In this document: positions 37,289-38,191 of the stretch, in pieces
How positions within the stretch are numbered: the stretch's first letter is position 1
Layout of the letters: each line of letters starts with the position of its first letter
Program-made: the position numbers and the translations under genes
The notes under the pieces: model-generated
Databases searched by the model: none
The model's input: only the letters and a program-made list of their open reading frames with translations
Told to the model about the DNA's origin: nothing
From: Candidatus Moraniibacteriota bacterium
GTDB lineage: Bacteria; Patescibacteriota; Minisyncoccia; Moranbacterales; UBA1568
Assembly: GCA_013336285.1 (NCBI GenBank)
Contig: JAAXTX010000008.1
Coordinates: 1-38,191 of the forward strand
Direction: 5' to 3'
Length of the DNA: 38,191 bases

Positions 37289-37304
37289 GCTATTCTTCCC
37301 ATGG

Positions 37305-37388
37305 GCCCAGGTGGCGGAATTGGTATACGCGCTAGCTTGAGGTGCTAGTTCCCGCAAGGGATTGGAGGTTCGAGTCCTCTCTTGGGCA
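37305..37388 (+). tRNA. tRNA-Leu (GAG)
   Basis: GCCCAGG acceptor, anticodon loop TTGAGGT, long variable arm, T-loop TTCGAGT, 3' CTTGGGC-A; no encoded CCA. Confidence 0.95.
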
Positions 37389-37543
37389 CAACGGAACGGA
37401 GTGGAGTTGGGATGAAGAAACAAGCCAACGGTTTGGCTTGTGTGAGGACGAGAAGGCCGGAGCGAAGTGAGGCGGGGCTGGAAGCGATTCTTGCTTCGGG
37501 AATCGACTCTGGCCGAGTCCTCTCATGGGCACAGATAGATGTG

Positions 37544-37569
37544 AAAAGAACAGGCACCCTGTTCTTTTT
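37544..37569 (+). terminator. rho-independent terminator
   Basis: AAAAGAACAGG-CAC-CCTGTTCTTTTT. Confidence 0.85.
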
Positions 37570-37588
37570 GCTTGATAAAGGCAGAGTC

Positions 37589-37616
37589 TTGCTAATTTCT
37601 CACCATTTTGTACAAT
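37589..37616 (+). promoter_or_regulatory. promoter for tRNA-Val
   Basis: TTGCTA (37589-37594), 16 bp, TACAAT (37611-37616). Confidence 0.6.
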
Positions 37617-37630
37617 AGAAAAAGTCTTAT

Positions 37631-37704
37631 GCACGCTTAGCTCAGTTGGTTAGAGCACCTCGTTTACACCGAGGGGGTCCAAGGTTCGAGTCCTTGAGCG
37701 TGCA
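37631..37704 (+). tRNA. tRNA-Val (TAC)
   Basis: GCACGCT/AGCGTGC acceptor, anticodon loop TTTACAC between CCTCG/CGAGG, T-loop TTCGAGT. Confidence 0.96.
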
Positions 37705-37734
37705 CCGAAACCGTGTATAATGAAAGTCATGGTC

Positions 37735-37806
37735 GCCTGGGTAGCTCAGTGGTAGAGCAGAGGACTGAAAATCCTCGTGTCGACAGTTCGATTCTGTCCC
37801 CAGGCA
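37735..37806 (+). tRNA. tRNA-Phe (GAA)
   Basis: GCCTGGG/CCCAGGC acceptor, anticodon loop CTGAAAA between GAGGA/TCCTC. Confidence 0.96.
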
Positions 37807-37872
37807 CAGGAATATTGTGGATAAGTCGTGTATTGCGCCGGTTATCCACCGTTTCCGGAATCCATATAAGCC

Positions 37873-37945
37873 GGGACTGTAGCTCAGCGGTTAGAGCAGG
37901 CGGCTCATAACCGCTTGGTCGCTGGTTCGAATCCAGCCAGTCCCA
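37873..37945 (+). tRNA. tRNA-Met (CAT), or Ile2 if lysidine-modified
   Basis: GGGACTG/CAGTCCC acceptor, anticodon loop CTCATAA, T arm GCTGG-TTCGAAT-CCAGC. Confidence 0.92.
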
Positions 37946-38002
37946 CAGTCGGTGAAGATCGGTGAAAAGCGGGCCTGCCACGCCGAAGCGCGGAGCGCGA
38001 AG

Positions 38003-38074
38003 GCGGGTATCGTATAGCGGCTATTACGTGTCCTTGCCAAGGACAAAATACGGGTTCGACTCCCGTTACCCGCT
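38003..38074 (+). tRNA. tRNA-Gly (GCC)
   Basis: GCGGGTA/TACCCGC acceptor, anticodon loop TTGCCAA between TGTCC/GGACA. Confidence 0.94.
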
Positions 38075-38086
38075 CAGGAAAGCATA

Positions 38087-38111
38087 AACTCCCCCGCAGA
38101 GGGGAGTTTTT
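38087..38111 (+). terminator. rho-independent terminator after tRNA-Gly
   Basis: AAACTCCCC..GGGGAGTTTTT. Confidence 0.85.
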
Positions 38112-38191
38112 GCTTTTCCTGGGTAGATAGGGAGTCGAACGGGCAGGAACGAGTTGCGATCCGCCAGCTTGCGGAGAGCAAAACGAGTGTA

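Overview
The window looks like a bacterial chromosomal segment using the standard code (TGA acts as stop in several genes), probably from a Patescibacteria/CPR-like genome (inference only). It contains a canonical replication-origin neighbourhood: DUF721/DciA-like, dnaN, dnaA, rpmH, rnpA, yidC, jag/khpB (about 20.7-25.8 kb). Left of it are a truncated PPDK-like protein with a phosphatase-like neighbour, tsaE, a degenerate DHH protein, a tandem-fused PilB/GspE ATPase, ruvB, yebC, ruvC, a 7TM / ATP-grasp-retropepsin / RimK-like ATP-grasp cluster, and a class A PBP. Right of it are a flippase, glycosyltransferases, two O-antigen-ligase-like proteins, a beta-propeller protein, a Cys-rich T4SS-pilin-like protein, SOD, peroxiredoxin, an RluA-type pseudouridine synthase, rplS and five tRNAs. 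The leads I rate highest are: (1) a hairpin-rich non-coding block (~600-1090) preceding a PPDK-like protein that lacks the PEP/pyruvate TIM barrel, carries an unfamiliar C-terminal module and is followed by a CX5R phosphatase; (2) a PilB protein with two complete ATPase modules in one chain; (3) the 7TM plus ATP-grasp/aspartyl-protease amidoligase-like cluster; (4) a second structured RNA candidate between pilB and ruvB. No searches or folding programs were run. Product names rest on recognised sequence motifs, and RNA claims rest on hand-identified complementarity.
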